This document shows positions 61,554-64,000 of a DNA stretch of 64,000 nt, in pieces. Source of the stretch: an uncultured Psychroserpens sp. (lineage in GTDB: Bacteria > Bacteroidota > Bacteroidia > Flavobacteriales > Flavobacteriaceae); NCBI RefSeq assembly GCF_947501425.1, contig NZ_CANMVN010000008.1:186001-250000 (forward strand). The letters are read 5' to 3'. Below the pieces are notes generated by a model that worked only from the letters and a program-made list of their open reading frames with translations, searched no databases and was not told where the DNA came from. Positions within the stretch are counted from its first letter, which is position 1; each line of letters opens with the position of its first letter. A program made the translations under genes and the position numbers.

Positions 61554-62626
61554 TCAAAACAATCTCATCTGCCCATCTTTATAAGTTATATGTAAATCTG
61601 TATTTAGCTTAGGCATTGATTTATCTTTGAAATATTTCAATCGTGCTAACTTAATCAAGTCATTAATTTGTTTGGCTATTTGTCCTTCACCTCGCATACG
61701 CTTACCAAATCGCGATTCGTTTAGCGTACCTCCATGACAATTTTCAATTTGATGTAATACTTTAGCTGCTCTATCTGGCATGGTTTTATGAATCCAGTCT
61801 GTAAAAATTTCTCCAATGGCACCATTTAGTCGAACAATAGTGTAAGCAATACTCAATGCACCTGCATCTGATACAGCTTTAGCTAAAGGTAAAATCTCAT
61901 GGCTATTAATAGACGGAATAATTGGTGCTAGCATAACATTAACAGGAATACCATTTTCACTCAAAACCTTTACGGTCTCTAAACGTTTTTTTATAGTTGC
62001 TGTTCTAGGTTCTAAAATTCTCCGTGTCGTTTCAGATAATGATGTAATTGAAACATTAACACTTACCAAACCATCTTTTGCCAATGTCTTAAGGATATCT
62101 AAATCTCGAAGAATTAGTGCGTTTTTTGTAATAATACCAACTGGATGTCTGTACTTCAAAAAGACCTCTAGACATTGTCTAGTAATCTCAAACTTTTGCT
62201 CTGCAGGTTGATAACAATCTGTATTACCAGACATTACTATAGGATAAGCTTTCCAGCTTTTCCGTTTTATAAATGCTTCTAATAATTTGGGAGCATCTTT
62301 TTTTACTAAAATTCTACGTTAAAATCCAAACCTGCACTAAATCCCCAAAATTCATGACTATTTCTAGCATAACAATAGATACACCCATGTTCACAACCTT
62401 GATACATATTCATTGAATACGCCATTCCAACATCTGGACTTGTTACTTGATTGACTATAGTTTTTGGAAAAACTGGAAGATATAGCGTTTTATTTTTATC
62501 AACTTCTTCGCCTTCTTTTGCACAGTATTCTAAAAAATCATCGCGTTGCTCATGACTCAATTCAAAAAAACGATTGTGTACGTTTTTTTGAGCACCACGA
62601 CCTTTAATAGATTGATTTTTTAACAT
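61554..62626 (-). pseudogene. frameshifted radical SAM protein (PA0069/SplB-like)
   Basis: One gene in two frames. The 5' part (62626-62306) has the radical SAM cluster motif CEHGCIYCYA and ends at GLDFNVEF-stop. The 3' part continues in another frame, readable from about 62315 as RILVKKDAPKLLEAF and KSWKAYPIVMSGNTDCYQP, to the end at 61554. A single missing base in codons around 62316-62317 explains the break; intact relatives read DFETKI-like at this point. Apart from this the sequence is undamaged, so a sequencing error, a recent mutation or slippage are all possible. Intact members are annotated as PA0069-family proteins of uncertain reaction. Confidence 0.85.
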
Positions 62627-62856
62627 ATTATTGATTTTTTGTAAAATTACAAAATTAGATCAATACTTTACCGATAGTGCCTTGATAATTTTAGGCCAAA
62701 TCAATCAAACTCAGTCAACCATTATGCGTTAGAAATAAGATTATTACTCTTTTAAGCTGTGAATTTTGAATATAAATCAGATAAAATCCTTGTGATATTT
62801 ACCAATTGTTGATTGTAAGTTTACAATAGTATTTTTATTAACTCAAATTTCAAGCT

Positions 62857-62988
62857 ATGACAGTATCAAGACAAAATGTAGTATTGATAACTTTATTAAG
62901 CCCTGTTCTTCTGGCTTCAATTATTTTAATAAGTCCTTTTTATTTTTTTTATAAGTGTGTAGAAAAGATGTCCTTATATTTAGACTAA
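62857..62988 (+). CDS. 43-residue possible membrane peptide
   Basis: ATG at 62857, stop at 62986-62988. The peptide has a central hydrophobic stretch (VVLITLLSPVLLASIILI) followed by a Lys/Glu/Asp tail. No family recognised and no promoter found; composition alone makes it plausible. Confidence 0.35.
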   Translation: MTVSRQNVVLITLLSPVLLASIILISPFYFFYKCVEKMSLYLD

Positions 62989-63030
62989 TTAAAATAATAC
63001 CAAATGCAAAATCTTAAATTTGAATTGAAG

Positions 63031-63813
63031 TTATTCTCCAGGGAAGTCAGCTTTACGCTTTTCTAAAAAAGCTGTTGTTCCTTCTTTAAAATCTTCGGTC
63101 CCAAAACATTTTCCAAACTGTTTGATTTCTGTTTTATATCCATCGATACCATCTTTGAAATTAGCATTAATAGCTTTGATGGCTCCCTTAATAGCAACTG
63201 AAGAATTACGCATAATCTTACCTGCAATTTTTTCAGCTAAAGCTATCAATTCGTCCTCTGTAGTAACATGGTTAACGAGACCATATTCTAAAGCTTGAGC
63301 AGCATCTATCATTCCAGCAGTCATAACCATTTCCATAGCACGTCCTTTTCCAACCAGCTGTGGTAATCGTTGAGTTCCTCCGTAACCAGGTATAACGCCA
63401 AGAGAGACCTCAGGCAATCCCATTTTAGCATTAGTGCTCGCAATTCTAAAATGACAAGCCATTGCAAGTTCTAATCCTCCTCCAAGAGCAAAACCATTAA
63501 CTGCTGCAATTACTGGCGTTGACAAATTTTCGACATAATCAAATAATATTTCTTGTCCTTTTGCAGCTAGTTTCCCGCCATTTTCAACATCAAAATCTGC
63601 AAATTCGCTAATATCTGCACCAGCAACAAATGCTTTTTCTCCGCTGCCTGTAACAATAATCACCTTGGTGTCTTTGCTTTTATTTGCTGCTTTGAAAGCC
63701 TCATGAAGTTCTTGAATTGTCGCCTTATTTAAAGCGTTAAGCTTATTTGGTCTATTAACGGTAATCTTAGTAATACCATTAGTTGTTGTAGATAAAATAT
63801 TTTCGTAGCTCAT
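63031..63813 (-). CDS. enoyl-CoA hydratase/isomerase (crotonase family)
   Basis: A 260-residue crotonase. The oxyanion-hole region is VAGADISEF. The first active-site Glu is in FALGGGLELAMACHF and the second in MGLPEVSLGVIPGYGGTQRL. Both Glu being present favours true hydratase activity (hydration of 2-enoyl-CoA in fatty-acid oxidation) over isomerase or hydrolase. It starts 14 bases after the sensor kinase gene on the same strand. Substrate chain length is not readable. Confidence 0.92.
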   Translation of the reverse strand: MSYENILSTTTNGITKITVNRPNKLNALNKATIQELHEAFKAANKSKDTKVIIVTGSGEKAFVAGADISEFADFDVENGGKLAAKGQEILFDYVENLSTPVIAAVNGFALGGGLELAMACHFRIASTNAKMGLPEVSLGVIPGYGGTQRLPQLVGKGRAMEMVMTAGMIDAAQALEYGLVNHVTTEDELIALAEKIAGKIMRNSSVAIKGAIKAINANFKDGIDGYKTEIKQFGKCFGTEDFKEGTTAFLEKRKADFPGE

Positions 63814-63827
63814 TGTATTTAGTCTTA

Positions 63828-64000
63828 TTAAATCTTCGGAAATGTCACTGTAAAAGTTGTTCCAACACCTTGTTGAGATGTAAAGGTAATATTTCCCTTA
63901 TAAGTTTCCACAATATTTTTTACCATTGCCAGGCCTAGTCCCATTCCACTACTTTTTGTAGTAAATTTTGGCTCAAAGATCTTGCTTTCATTCTCTTCGG
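63828..64000 (-). CDS. sensor histidine kinase, C-terminal end only
   Basis: Only the final ~57 residues fall in the window. They contain the ATP-binding G2 box GMGLGLAMVKNIV preceded by IFEPKFTTKSS (F box) and followed by GVGTTFTVTFPKI-stop, the classic end of a HATPase_c domain. The gene is open at the right edge. Sensor input and partner are not visible. Confidence 0.85.
   Translation of the reverse strand, partial: EENESKIFEPKFTTKSSGMGLGLAMVKNIVETYKGNITFTSQQGVGTTFTVTFPKI

Noticed and set aside
1-64000. CRISPR arrays, rRNA genes, transposases, integrases, prophage genes
   Set aside because: Looked for and not found: no regularly spaced repeats, no rRNA-like sequence and no recombinase motifs in the translated frames.

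Overview
The window looks like chromosomal DNA from a marine-type member of the Bacteroidota, most likely family Flavobacteriaceae. The DNA is AT-rich, and genes lack Shine-Dalgarno leaders. Several promoters carry the Bacteroidota -7 box TAnnTTTG. Three secreted proteins end in type IX secretion (T9SS) sorting domains. Many proteins are SpII lipoproteins, and the L-threonine dehydrogenase is of the epimerase-like flavobacterial type. No genus can be fixed from the sequence alone.

Layout. 1-13.8 kb is mixed housekeeping: a truncated M13 metallopeptidase, threonine dehydrogenase, a vanadium-haloperoxidase-like lipoprotein paired with a large FG-GAP/ASPIC lipoprotein, an AraC regulator, an HD hydrolase, an acyltransferase, a bacilliredoxin and a TerB-DnaJ protein. 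13.9-17.4 kb holds a DksA-like protein and an ECF sigma factor followed by an anti-sigma-like membrane protein with an embedded TonB C-terminal-like domain. 17.4-23.3 kb is a Mn/Zn-type ABC importer operon headed by an MntR/DtxR regulator. It is interrupted by a four-helix-bundle (23S-IVS type) insertion that left one permease without an ATG. 23.4-29.3 kb is a CzcA-type efflux operon in which the RND pump and the TolC-like channel are one 1443-residue polypeptide. 29.4-33.1 kb carries feoA, feoB, a FeoB-associated mini protein and a SCO protein. 33.2-36.6 kb has an M1 peptidase exported by T9SS, and rseP.

A tRNA-Asn(GTT) at 36.66 kb is followed by two partial copies of its 3' end, each with its own terminator hairpin, flanking a T9SS cargo gene. 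This resembles an integration scar. 39.4-46.7 kb is a sucrose/fructoside utilisation locus: a LacI repressor, twin perfect operators, a TonB receptor without SusD, an SLC45-like sugar importer, a cytoplasmic clan GH-J hydrolase and a PfkB fructokinase.

46.7-53.2 kb, on the minus strand, is the most unusual part. Three mutually related helical proteins look like a tripartite alpha-pore-forming toxin (HBL/Nhe/ClyA-like). An inverted repeat lies before the third, and two unrecognised proteins without signal peptides follow. 53.4-61.5 kb is a second possible system: a membrane-anchored TPR-CHAT protease, an S8 protease lipoprotein, a T9SS protein and a divergent ECF sigma/anti-sigma pair. The window closes with a frameshifted radical SAM gene, an enoyl-CoA hydratase and the end of a sensor kinase.

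Functional calls rest on motif recognition in translated sequence; no database search was run.
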